Assembly (NCBI RefSeq): GCF_900102435.1
Contig: NZ_FNBU01000018.1
Span: 1-59,380, forward strand
Source: Sporolituus thermophilus DSM 23256
GTDB taxonomy: Bacteria > Bacillota > Negativicutes > Sporomusales > Thermosinaceae
Direction: 5' to 3'
DNA: 59,380 nt
A model generated the notes under the pieces. The model was not told the DNA's origin. It made no database searches and saw only the letters and a list, made by a program, of their open reading frames with translations. Each line of letters starts with the position of its first letter. Position 1 is the stretch's first letter. Position numbers and translations under genes: made by a program. Below, piece by piece: positions 1 to 6,507 of this stretch.

Positions 1-1
1 A

Positions 2-127
2 TTCAAGGATAAAGAGTATTTTCCGGAATTATTATTTGACAATGCTGATATTGTAAACAGGATTAAGAATCATCCGATGGCTTTATGGAAAATCAGAGTA
101 CAGTTGCCACAGGGACGGTTATCGTAA
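2..127 (+). CDS. 3' end of a CDS cut by the window edge
   Basis: A reading frame is open from the left edge and stops at 127 after 41 codons. The visible part contains KNHPMALWKIR and an acidic/hydrophobic stretch before it. I do not recognise the family with confidence. The last seven residues (LPQGRLS) are encoded by sequence matching the R3 repeat core (AGGGACGGTT), so the native C-terminus may have been replaced when the repeat arrived. The gene could be a remnant; only the 3' part is visible. Confidence 0.4.
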   Translation, partial: FKDKEYFPELLFDNADIVNRIKNHPMALWKIRVQLPQGRLS

Positions 128-132
128 CCTGT
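112..132 (+). repeat. R3 repeat remnant
   Basis: The core CACAGGGACGGTTATCGTAA matches the first bases of the R3 elements at 821 and 3189. It overlaps the stop codon of the partial gene to its left. Confidence 0.5.
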
Positions 133-215
133 GAGGTCTACTGTTTCCGGTAATGGCGGGGTCTACCATAGAAGAAGGTAGCCACCTTCTCAAAAAGTGA
201 TATAGTTAAATATAG

Positions 216-292
216 ACGAGGGTGTGGCTCATGGTGTTAGTTGCTCACAAATGTGAGCTAACTCATCTCTGAAATGCCGCCCTCGTTTATTT
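216..292 (+). other. Long imperfect hairpin, possible terminator or REP-like structure
   Basis: ACGAGGG (216-222) pairs with CCCTCGT (280-286). Inside, AGTTGCTCACA (239-249) pairs with TGTGAGC-T-AACT (252-263). The 3' side runs into TTTATTTGTT. This could terminate transcription from the left-edge gene, or be another palindromic repeat unit; no second copy was seen in the window. Nothing else is evident between 128 and 360. Confidence 0.4.
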
Positions 293-360
293 GTTATCTG
301 TGACGTTTGTCAAGGGCAATGAAAAATGACCCTTTTGGTGATCGCGGGGGTCACGGTCGC

Positions 361-399
361 GGGGGTCAGGCTTGACTTGTTTAAAAAATTGACTTATTT
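361..399 (+). repeat. R2 repeat copy
   Basis: GGGTCAGGCTTGACTTGTTT is followed by AAAAAATTGACTTATTTG. This is the same bipartite element as at 5399 and 50513, here with small substitutions. Confidence 0.6.
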
Positions 400-403
400 G
401 CGC

Positions 404-440
404 AAAGCGGAAAGTGGACAGTGGTAAACGGAAAGTAGGG
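404..440 (+). repeat. R5 purine-rich repeat
   Basis: GGAAAGTGGACAGTGG followed by a second GGAAAGT block. It is similar to the purine-rich tracts after bioA (58899) and inside the 3' end of uvrB (34236). Confidence 0.4.
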
Positions 441-454
441 GCGTTGATGCCGTT

Positions 455-817
455 ATGCACGATGCCGACATAAAGCGCGGCGAAGTCACACAAAAAGCGC
501 TCGAACTCATCGCCACTGTCGACGAGGCATTGGCGCACATGGACAAGCAGCTGACGGAACTGCGGGTGGAAGACTTCTGGCCGCTGTTTCGCGACTTTTT
601 GTTGGCGGTAGCCGCGTTGGCGGATAACTGGGAGTACTATGTCACGTCAGACAGCGACCGTCAACGCATTGTCGAGGCGACCCGCGCCTTCGCGGCGGCG
701 TATGATGAATTTGACAAAATCGCCGCGAGCGGCCAGGCGCCAGCTATTCAGGCAGCGCTCAATGACCGGCTAGTGCCAGCTTATCAGGCCTGGAAGGCGG
801 CATTATTTAATAGCTAG
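455..817 (+). CDS. Small hypothetical helical protein
   Basis: This 120-residue protein has a charged N-terminal half and an Ala-rich C-terminal half (FAAAYDEF...AAIQAALNDR), predicted to be mainly alpha-helical. There is no signal peptide or membrane segment. I do not recognise a family. The ATG at 455 follows a weak purine-rich stretch (GGAAAGTAGGGG) that belongs to an R5 repeat. The codon usage is GC-rich like the core genes, which supports real coding. R2/R5 repeats precede it and an R3 element begins immediately after its stop, so the gene sits in a repeat-bounded slot. Confidence 0.55.
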   Translation: MHDADIKRGEVTQKALELIATVDEALAHMDKQLTELRVEDFWPLFRDFLLAVAALADNWEYYVTSDSDRQRIVEATRAFAAAYDEFDKIAASGQAPAIQAALNDRLVPAYQAWKAALFNS

Positions 818-820
818 TTG

Positions 821-928
821 CCAGAGGGACGGTTCTCGTGACAATGTTAAATATTTCCATAAAAAATTAAAAGCCCGTGGCTGCCGATTAAACGCGGTCA
901 TGGGCTTAATTGTTGGACAATGGGGACG
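821..928 (+). repeat. R3 repeat, long copy with hairpin
   Basis: It opens with AGAGGGACGGTTCTCGTGAC and continues through AATGTTAAATATTTCC and an inverted repeat (AAGCCCGTG ... CATGGGCTT) to a second GGGGACGGTCC. Copies lie at 3189 and 6147. The flanking core resembles repeats often seen near REP-associated (Y1) transposases; that assignment is from memory. Confidence 0.65.
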
Positions 929-1000
929 GTCCTAAATTGTCACATCGTGCTTGGCGGAGCGGACCTGAGCTGGCGGGCATTAAACGAAAAGTACACAGTT

Positions 1001-2221
1001 TCATATTAGCCAAGCCGGCACATACCAGTTATTTTCATCAATGGGCAGCAGATCGTTTGACAGGCATATGACGCTTCCGGGGCCGACTTTGAGCCCATAC
1101 TTGTGCAGGATTTCAAAGTTTTTAACCGCGTTTTTGCTCGGCCCGGCGCTCTTTTTTATTTCTATGGGGTAGAGAGTATCGTTTTCGTTGATTATAAGAT
1201 CAATTTCCCGTTGATCTTTATCCCGATAGTAGTATAACGGCGGTCTTCTTCCGGCATTTAAATAACTTTTTACGATTTCGCCGACAACCCAGGTTTCAAA
1301 AAACGCACCGGACATTGCCCCGGCTTCTAGGGCCTCGGGCGAAGTCCACCTGGTCAAATAGGCACATAGCCCGGTATCCAGAAAATACATTTTTGGCGAC
1401 TTGATTAGTCGTTTAAGGGCGTTATTGAAATATGGCTCCAATAAAAAAACTACGCCCGAGGTTACTAGAATGGATAGCCAGTGTTTGGCCGTGGGCGGAC
1501 TGATGCCGACATCTTTTGCCATGTCGGCATAATTTACGATTTGACTTGTTCTGGCGGCAACGCAAGACAAAAACCTAAAAAAAGCCTGATCATCTCCTAC
1601 TTGCGTCAAGTCTCTTATATCCCGCTGCAGATAGGTCTGTACATATGAAGAAAAAAATATTTCGACGCCGGCGGTTTTGTTGGCGTAAAGGGCCGGCATG
1701 CCTCCTTTGAAAATCCTTTCGAAAATTTGGCCAAGCTTTTGGGGTTTGGCCAATTTTGATTTTTTTATTAGTTCATTTGGTTGGGTTTTAAAGGGCGAAG
1801 ACGGTCGGTTGGTTATTTCGCTGTTTGAAAGTCCAAGCATATTTAAAATTCCTACGCGTCCGGCAAGGGATTCGCTTACGTTTTTCATTAAATGGAATAT
1901 TTGCGATCCTGTGAGCCAAAAATCACCATTTCTTCCGTTTTGGTCAACGTACATTTTTATATACGTTAGAAGTTGGGGGGCATATTGAATTTCGTCAATA
2001 ATTACCGGCGGTTCAAACCTTTGCAAAAATAAAGCAGGATCCGTTATTGCCAGTTCCCTGATCAGCGGGTCGTCGAGGGTTACATATTTTCTTTTGCTGT
2101 CACTTAGTTTTTTCAACATAGTGGTTTTTCCGACTTGCCTGGGTCCTGTGATCAATAGGATGGGGAAGCTGTTTTGTATGGCAAGTACCGTTTCTTCCAT
2201 AGCACGGGTTATATACATCAC
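1001..2221 (-). CDS. AAA-family ATPase with C-terminal DUF4143 domain
   Basis: This 406-residue protein belongs to the AAA_14/DUF4143 group, widespread accessory ATPases of unclear function. The P-loop GPRQVGKTT lies near residue 26 and the Walker B-like segment PPVIIDEIQ near 70. A middle region follows, then a helix-turn-helix-like segment (DMAKDVGISPPTAKHWLS) near residue 235. The C-terminal DUF4143 part carries ETWVVGEIVKSYL and a PD-(D/E)XK-like pattern (EIDLIINEND...PIEIKKS). Start: ATGATG preceded by GGAG; a sigma-A-like promoter lies just upstream. A second, decayed copy of its last ~30 codons and downstream DNA occurs at 6180-6395, so this locus was duplicated. Confidence 0.85.
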   Translation of the reverse strand: MMYITRAMEETVLAIQNSFPILLITGPRQVGKTTMLKKLSDSKRKYVTLDDPLIRELAITDPALFLQRFEPPVIIDEIQYAPQLLTYIKMYVDQNGRNGDFWLTGSQIFHLMKNVSESLAGRVGILNMLGLSNSEITNRPSSPFKTQPNELIKKSKLAKPQKLGQIFERIFKGGMPALYANKTAGVEIFFSSYVQTYLQRDIRDLTQVGDDQAFFRFLSCVAARTSQIVNYADMAKDVGISPPTAKHWLSILVTSGVVFLLEPYFNNALKRLIKSPKMYFLDTGLCAYLTRWTSPEALEAGAMSGAFFETWVVGEIVKSYLNAGRRPPLYYYRDKDQREIDLIINENDTLYPIEIKKSAGPSKNAVKNFEILHKYGLKVGPGSVICLSNDLLPIDENNWYVPAWLI

Positions 2222-2254
2222 TTACCAGCTCCGACTTTTTTAAAATCTAATTTT

Positions 2255-2282
2255 ATTTTAGCCGAAAAAAGTAAAAAGTCAA
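2255..2282 (-). promoter_or_regulatory. Candidate sigma-A promoter of the DUF4143 ATPase
   Basis: On the minus strand TTGACT (2277-2282) and TAAAAT (2255-2260) are separated by 16 bases and lie about 35 bases before the start codon. Confidence 0.45.
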
Positions 2283-2303
2283 GACAACGGAGGGCGAGAC
2301 AAC

Positions 2304-2342
2304 GGGGGGACGACGGCAATACGGGGTAAGTGCCTGAAGCGC
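2304..2342 (+). repeat. 39-bp direct repeat, left copy
   Basis: It starts GGGGGGACGACGGCAATACG and is identical at 38 of 39 positions to 3307-3345. The two copies bracket a 1-kb segment that carries the DUF4160/DUF2442 genes. Confidence 0.7.
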
Positions 2343-2413
2343 ATATCAGCCATGTATTATCGGCGCGCATGAGCAGCCGGCCGATGGGGTGGAGCCGAGA
2401 AGGCGCCAAGCAT

Positions 2414-2653
2414 ATGGCATACATACGCGTATGTCAGGCAAATGGTCAGTCAGTAGCCGAGGAATATCTAAGACAACAACGCACAAATTGTAGAATTGAG
2501 ATAATGACAACAAGCCCGGCAGAAACTGTAGAAGTTGAACGGCAAAAGAAAACAAAGGCAACCTGCGAAACACATGACAATATTCCTGTATTAAAGGGGC
2601 CGAAAAACTTCTTGTATAAGTCCTTGCGGGAGCTTTCGCTTGCCTATGCCTAA
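2414..2653 (+). CDS. Doubtful small hypothetical ORF
   Basis: This is a possible 79-residue protein beginning MAYIRVCQANGQ. The ATG at 2414 is preceded by a weak GAAGG. Its composition is charged, with no signal, membrane segment or recognised domain. It is the only ORF of notable size in the 560 bases between the ATPase and the DUF4160 fragment, and it could be non-coding. If real, it belongs to the segment framed by the 39-bp direct repeats. Confidence 0.25.
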   Translation: MAYIRVCQANGQSVAEEYLRQQRTNCRIEIMTTSPAETVEVERQKKTKATCETHDNIPVLKGPKNFLYKSLRELSLAYA

Positions 2654-2751
2654 TATTATGTTAACTCACCCGTGATGGTATGTCTTGTAAAAAAATCCTA
2701 CAATGTCTTGACACTATCGCTAGCAGTTAATCAGTATATTTGTTTTTAGTT

Positions 2752-2763
2752 TTTTGGTATAAT
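2752..2763 (+). promoter_or_regulatory. Extended -10 promoter before the DUF4160 fragment
   Basis: TGGTATAAT (-10 at 2758-2763, extended by TG) is followed by AGGAGAGTGAG and a TTG start at 2785. No good -35 element is present at 17 bases, which is tolerated by extended -10 promoters. Confidence 0.45.
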
Positions 2764-2784
2764 GAAATTAGGAGAGTGAGTAGC

Positions 2785-2916
2785 TTGTCGGTTATTGAAG
2801 GTGACTTGCCTGGCAGAGCCCAAAGTTTGGTTGTAGAGTGGGCGACGAAAAACCATGAAGCACTGTTAAAGATGTGGCAGACTCAAGAGTTTCAAAAGCT
2901 TGATGGCCTTGACTAG
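2785..2916 (+). CDS. Truncated DUF4160 protein (C-terminal half only)
   Basis: The 43-residue product (VIEGDLPGRAQSLVVEWA... then NHEALLKMW) corresponds to the C-terminal half of DUF4160 proteins, which normally have about 80 residues. The N-terminal FxxFxI/HxPPHFHA part is absent upstream in any frame. It still has its own TTG start with an AGGAG ribosome site (2770-2774) and a promoter, so it may be expressed as a short form. DUF4160 genes are typically next to DUF2442 genes, as here (12-base gap), and the pair is often treated as toxin-antitoxin-like. Function not established. Confidence 0.6.
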   Translation: MSVIEGDLPGRAQSLVVEWATKNHEALLKMWQTQEFQKLDGLD

Positions 2917-2927
2917 GGGGGAGTATT

Positions 2928-3173
2928 ATGGTACCTCGCATCAAATGGGTTCAGCCTTGTGAAGAGTTTGTTTTGAAGGTTGCATTTAATAATGGTGTAG
3001 TAAAAATTTATGATATGAAGTCTAAGCTTGATGAACCAAGGTTTTCTGCTTTAAAGGATAAAGGGATTTTTCGTGCGGTTCAAGTAGATGGCGGTGGCTA
3101 CGGCGTAAGCTGGAATGATGAAATTGATTTGAGTGAGAATGAGCTTTGGATGAACGGTAAAGAACTGAATTGA
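2928..3173 (+). CDS. DUF2442 domain protein
   Basis: This 81-residue protein has the DUF2442 layout: WVQPCEEFVLKVAFNNGVVKIYDM, then a LDEPRFSALKD...F segment, then VSWNDEIDLSENELW at the C-terminus. Length is normal for the family. The ATG follows a strong GGGGGGAG ribosome site. It follows the truncated DUF4160 gene and probably forms an operon with it. DUF2442/DUF4160 pairs are found in mobile and genome-island settings and are suspected toxin-antitoxin components; the biochemical role is unknown. The gene appears intact while its partner is shortened. Confidence 0.8.
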   Translation: MVPRIKWVQPCEEFVLKVAFNNGVVKIYDMKSKLDEPRFSALKDKGIFRAVQVDGGGYGVSWNDEIDLSENELWMNGKELN

Positions 3174-3188
3174 ACAGATCATAGTAGA

Positions 3189-3300
3189 TTGTCAGAGGGA
3201 CGGTTCTCATGACAATGTTAAATATTTCCACAAAATTAAAAGCCCATGGCTGCAGATTAAACGCGGTCATGGGCTTAATTGCTGGACACCGGGGGCGTTG
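3189..3300 (+). repeat. R3 repeat, long copy with hairpin
   Basis: AGAGGGACGGTTCTCATGAC, then AATGTTAAATATTTCC, then the hairpin AAGCCCATGG ... CATGGGCTT. It is closely similar to 821-928. Confidence 0.65.
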
Positions 3301-3306
3301 GACAAA

Positions 3307-3345
3307 GGGGGGACGACGGCAACACGGGGTAAGTGCCTGAAGCGC
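3307..3345 (+). repeat. 39-bp direct repeat, right copy
   Basis: One mismatch relative to 2304-2342. It closes the segment holding the DUF4160/DUF2442 pair. Confidence 0.7.
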
Positions 3346-3391
3346 TTGGTGCGGCTTTGCCGGTTAATACAGCTAGATTATGGTATAATAT

Positions 3392-3430
3392 AGGTATGAG
3401 GTATGAAGTATGAGGTATGAAGTATGAGGT
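3392..3430 (+). repeat. R4 heptamer tandem array
   Basis: About five and a half units of GGTATGA/AGTATGA. It lies just 3' of the coiled-coil gene on the minus strand. Other arrays are at 20051, 26562 and 51949. Confidence 0.8.
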
Positions 3431-3465
3431 AGGCGAACCAAAGAATAAATAAATTAGCCGGCCTT

Positions 3466-4020
3466 TTATACTGGCCGGCGGGAAAGGGTACGGATGCGCA
3501 TTTCGTGGTCGCCGGTAATTTCGGCGACCGATTTTATATTTTCGTATAAGTCGTCAAGTTTGTTGTTCATCAGCCGCAGCAAGTGGTAGACGTCTTGTTG
3601 CTGGATATTGGCATAATGTTCGAGTTTGGCGTCTAATTGGGCGATATCGGCTTTTAGTTCGTTTTTGACGGCATCGATTTTGGCATCAAGTTTTTCGACC
3701 CTTGCATCAAGGTTATCGACCCTCACGTCTAGGCTTTCTACCTTGGTATTGAGGTTGTCGATTTTGACATCAAGCTTTGCGATATCGTCTTTGGTGGCCA
3801 TGTTGGCGATGTCGTCCTTGGTGGCCATGTTGGCGATGTCGTCCTTGGTAGCCATGTTGGCGATATCGTCCTTGGTGGCCATGCGGGCTTGCATTAGCGT
3901 TATTGTTTCCTGGATTGTCGCAATCGTTTGCTGCATTGTAGCCATGTTTGCTTCGGTTTGGTTGAAACGTTCGACAAGCTGTTGTTGCCCAGCAAGCAGC
4001 TGTTTTAATAATTCTTCCAT
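3466..4020 (-). CDS. Coiled-coil protein with MATKDDIAN tandem repeats
   Basis: This 184-residue, heptad-rich coiled-coil protein starts MEELLKQLLAGQQQL. It carries four consecutive nine-residue repeats MATKDDIAN (about residues 47-82), encoded by nearly identical 27-bp units. Further imperfect heptads follow (KLDVKIDNL, SLDVRVDNL, NLDARVEKL). The C-terminus HEMRIRTLSRRPV is shared with the protein at 6508, as is the N-terminus, so the two are paralogues differing in their central repeats. There is no membrane segment. A strong AGGAGG precedes the ATG. Function unknown; a scaffolding or partner-binding role is only inferred. Confidence 0.75.
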   Translation of the reverse strand: MEELLKQLLAGQQQLVERFNQTEANMATMQQTIATIQETITLMQARMATKDDIANMATKDDIANMATKDDIANMATKDDIAKLDVKIDNLNTKVESLDVRVDNLDARVEKLDAKIDAVKNELKADIAQLDAKLEHYANIQQQDVYHLLRLMNNKLDDLYENIKSVAEITGDHEMRIRTLSRRPV

Positions 4021-4218
4021 ACTTACCTCCTGCTTTGCGGCATAAGCCTGATTAACTACGGTCTTGGGTGGCGGTACTCAACTAGGCCTATAACTTAATT
4101 ATACAACTGGCATTTGCGCGGTTAAATAGTAATCTTCGGTGCGCCGCGGAAGGCACCGGATAATATTTTGGCGCCGCTACCGCTTGGTGTAACCTTGTCG
4201 GCTAGTGCAGCCAGTTTA

Positions 4219-4227
4219 TGGTATAAT
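4219..4227 (+). promoter_or_regulatory. Extended -10 element before DUF488 gene
   Basis: TGGTATAAT lies about 65 bases before the start codon. A weak TTGTCG at 4195 is spaced 21 bases away. Confidence 0.4.
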
Positions 4228-4290
4228 ATGGGTAGGGATAATAAAAATATAGGACCAATATTGCTTTGTCAGGAGATAAGGAGGGCGGCG

Positions 4291-4743
4291 ATGGCGGAAG
4301 GGACTTTATATACCATAGGGTTTAGCCAGAAGAGTGCGCGCCAGTTTTTCGGGTTATTGATGGATAATGGTGTCAAAAGGCTTATTGATATTCGGTTGAA
4401 TAATAACTCGCAGTTAGCTGGCTTTACGAAAATGCCTGATCTTGAATATTTTTTAAAGGAAATTGCCGATATTGAATACATTTATTTACCTGAGTTTGCC
4501 CCTACCAAAACGATTATGGATGACTACAAAAACAAAAAAATTAATTGGCGTGAATATGAAAAGCAATATTTGGCTTTGCTGGTCGAGCGGCAGCCCTTGG
4601 CCAAGCTTGATGCAGCAATTTTTAATGATAGTTGCTTGTTGTGTGCGGAAGCTTCCGCCCAGTATTGTCATCGCCGGCTGGCAGCTGAATATATAACAAG
4701 GATGGTTACTGGTTTATCGATTGTGCATCTGGGTCAGGCTTGA
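4291..4743 (+). CDS. DUF488 family protein
   Basis: This 150-residue protein has the DUF488 pattern: YTIGFSQKSARQFFGLL at the N-terminus, the core LIDIRLNN, and late CLLCAEASAQYCHRRLAAEYI. The LLC-E...CHR motif is the family signature. Its biochemical role is not settled. The ATG at 4291 is chosen because AAGGAGG lies six bases upstream; an in-frame upstream ATG would add 41 unsupported residues. The final codons (LGQA, stop) coincide with the first bases of an R2 repeat, so the repeat provides the stop codon. Confidence 0.8.
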   Translation: MAEGTLYTIGFSQKSARQFFGLLMDNGVKRLIDIRLNNNSQLAGFTKMPDLEYFLKEIADIEYIYLPEFAPTKTIMDDYKNKKINWREYEKQYLALLVERQPLAKLDAAIFNDSCLLCAEASAQYCHRRLAAEYITRMVTGLSIVHLGQA

Positions 4744-4757
4744 CTTATTTTATGGCT
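4728..4757 (+). repeat. R2 repeat copy on a gene end
   Basis: GGGTCAGGCTTGACTTATTTT supplies the TGA of the DUF488 gene; the second half (ATGGCTTATTTG) is degenerate. Confidence 0.65.
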
Positions 4758-4839
4758 TATTTGCCGCTGATTGGCCAGACGGTGAATGTGGCATAATTAA
4801 TTTAATAAGGAAGATTTGGCGGCAGGAGGGAACGCGGCT

Positions 4840-5139
4840 GTGGCTCAAGCAAGGCTGCCGGAAAGGATGAAACGGCTGTTTTGGGATGTTGATTTTGCTA
4901 GTGTCAACTGCCATTTGCACCGGGATTTTATTGTCGAGCGGGTGCTTAATATGGGCGACATGGAAGATTTGGCCTGGCTGTGGCGCACGTTTACGGCGGC
5001 GGAGATTTGCCAGGTGGTACGGACCAGCCGACGGCTGACGAAAAAGACGGCGCGCTGCTGGCAGGCGTTTTTCGGCCTGGCGGAGGAGGAGATGGCGTGT
5101 TTTGGCAGGTACTCGACGCAGATCGACGGGATTTATTAA
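4840..5139 (+). CDS. DUF6922-like protein (partner of an AbiEii-type gene)
   Basis: This 99-residue protein carries LFWDVDFASVNCHLHRDFIVERVLN and a later RRLTKKTARCW segment. This is the pattern I associate with DUF6922 proteins, which usually sit directly before nucleotidyltransferase AbiEii-like toxins and may act as the antitoxin. The GTG start at 4840 follows AGGAGGG by eleven bases. It overlaps the remains of an AbiEii-like gene in the next frame, consistent with a former two-gene module. The partner is broken, so the module is probably inactive. Confidence 0.6.
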   Translation: MAQARLPERMKRLFWDVDFASVNCHLHRDFIVERVLNMGDMEDLAWLWRTFTAAEICQVVRTSRRLTKKTARCWQAFFGLAEEEMACFGRYSTQIDGIY

Positions 5140-5422
5140 AGCGCCTAGCCGCGGCGTTGCCACTACCAGGCAGTTATCTTGCGGGGGGCACGGCGCTGGC
5201 GCTGCTGCTCGGTCACCGGATGTCGGAGGATTTTGCCTGGTTTTGCCCGTCTGACTTTGACCCGGGGGCGCTGAGCGACTGCTTAAGAGCCTGACCTATT
5301 TCGATGACGCCGAAAAAGAGGTCATGCCAATGATGCTGGCAAGTTGCGACTGGGAAACGGTAAAAGCCTATTTTGTGCGCGCAGCAACAGCCTTGATTAG
5401 GGTCAGGCTTGACTTATTTTGA
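5097..5422 (+). pseudogene. Broken AbiEii-type nucleotidyltransferase
   Basis: A GTG start (5097) with AGGAGGAG upstream opens a frame containing LPGSYLAGGTALALLLGHR and EDFAWF, the nucleotidyltransferase start of AbiEii-like proteins. It stops at 5294. The family's C-terminal part (LTYFDDAEKEVMPMML...WETVKAYF) continues in another frame from 5288 to 5422. About half of the usual 220-250 residues is missing, so this is an internal deletion plus frameshift. The final residues (RVRLDLF) come from an R2 repeat. AbiEii enzymes are toxins of abortive-infection systems; this copy should be inactive. Confidence 0.7.
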
Positions 5423-5436
5423 AAATTGACTTATTT
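5399..5436 (+). repeat. R2 repeat, full copy
   Basis: GGGTCAGGCTTGACTTATTTT followed by GAAAATTGACTTATTTT. It provides the end of the broken AbiEii-like gene. Confidence 0.7.
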
Positions 5437-5467
5437 TGGCGGTGCGGTCGGGAGAGGAGGATGGTGC

Positions 5468-6163
5468 ATGGCGGCGTCGCTCTTGTATGATACGGAAAAA
5501 CCCTGTCCGGTATGTGAAAAAACCTTCACGGTCACCAGAGTGCGCAGCCGGTTGGTGGTGCTGCGGCAGGACAGCGATTTTTGCACTTATTATAAGGATA
5601 TCAACCCTTATTACTACGACATCTGGGTGTGCCCGCACTGCGGCTATGCCGCGCCGGAAAGCTGGTTTGCCAGCCTGCCACCGGCCGGACAGGAAAAGGT
5701 GCGTGCTTTTTTGCGCGGGCGTGAGGTTAAAGTAAATTTTGCCGGGGAGCGGACGCGCGAGCAGGCAATAGCCACCTTCAAGCTGGCGATATTCTATGCC
5801 GGCCTGATCGACGCCGAGCATTCTCGCCAAGGCGGGTTGTGCCTTAAACTGGCCTGGCTGTACCGGGAAGCCGGGGAGACGGCAAGTGAGCAGGCCGCGC
5901 TCAAGAAAGCATTGGAGCACTACGAGCAGGCTTTGTTCCGGGAACGTCTGCCTGCCGGCAATATGTCGGAAATTACCCTGATGTACCTGGTAGGGGAATT
6001 GGCCCGGCGCACCGGAGATTACGACAAGGCGCTTAGTTACTTTGGCCGGCTGATTAGCGACCCGCGGGCCAAGATGGAAAAGCGCGTGCTGGAACTAGCG
6101 CGCGAGGCTTGGCATGAGGCTCGGGAGGCCAAAGCCAATGGGCCAATGAGGGACGGTTCTTGA
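5468..6163 (+). CDS. DUF2225 family protein
   Basis: This 231-residue cytoplasmic protein has two zinc-type CxxC pairs near the N-terminus (CPVCEKTF and CPHCGYAA), with YYKDINPYYYDIWVC between them. A TPR-like helical part follows (AIATFKLAIFYAGL, ALEHYEQALF, GDYDKALSYFGRL). This matches DUF2225, a Firmicute family of unknown function. The ATG at 5468 follows GGAGAGGAGGATG. The last codons (GPMRDGS, stop) run into an R3 element, so the natural C-terminus was probably altered by it. Confidence 0.8.
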   Translation: MAASLLYDTEKPCPVCEKTFTVTRVRSRLVVLRQDSDFCTYYKDINPYYYDIWVCPHCGYAAPESWFASLPPAGQEKVRAFLRGREVKVNFAGERTREQAIATFKLAIFYAGLIDAEHSRQGGLCLKLAWLYREAGETASEQAALKKALEHYEQALFRERLPAGNMSEITLMYLVGELARRTGDYDKALSYFGRLISDPRAKMEKRVLELAREAWHEAREAKANGPMRDGS

Positions 6164-6235
6164 ACTTGAATGGGTTGCCGATTAAACGCGATCATGAGTT
6201 TAATTGTTAAATATAGGTGACGGCCCTAAATTATC
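6147..6235 (+). repeat. R3 repeat, decayed copy on a gene end
   Basis: GAGGGACGGTTCTTGAAC, then GCCGATTAAACGCGATCATGAG, then GACGGCCCTAAATTATCACA. Compared with 821-945 it lacks part of the left arm. The TGA of the DUF2225 gene lies inside it. Confidence 0.6.
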
Positions 6236-6298
6236 ACATCGTGCTTGACAGAGCGGACTCGAGCTGGCGAGTATTAATGAAAAAGTACACAGTTTCAT

Positions 6299-6395
6299 AT
6301 TAGTCAAGCAGTCACATACCAGTTGTTTTCATCAATGAGCAGCAGGTAGTTTACCAAGCAGTTGACGTTTCCGGAGCCGATTTTATAGGCTAGAT
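6299..6395 (-). pseudogene. Remnant of a second DUF4143 ATPase (3' end only)
   Basis: The stretch aligns base for base with 1003-1099, the end of the intact ATPase gene, including its stop region and the codons for IDENNWYVP, but with many substitutions and no open frame. The non-coding DNA before it (6178-6298) also matches 888-1002. The 5' part of this copy is gone. The rest of 6164-6507 holds nothing else recognisable. Confidence 0.7.
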
Positions 6396-6507
6396 AAATC
6401 AAGGGTCTGGGATTTTCGTGCGAGTTAAATAGATGCAAAAGCAAGTGGCTTGTCTTAGCAAAAGATGTTATATTAGAAACAGGATTTTTGCGTAGGTGGG
6501 GAGTGGA

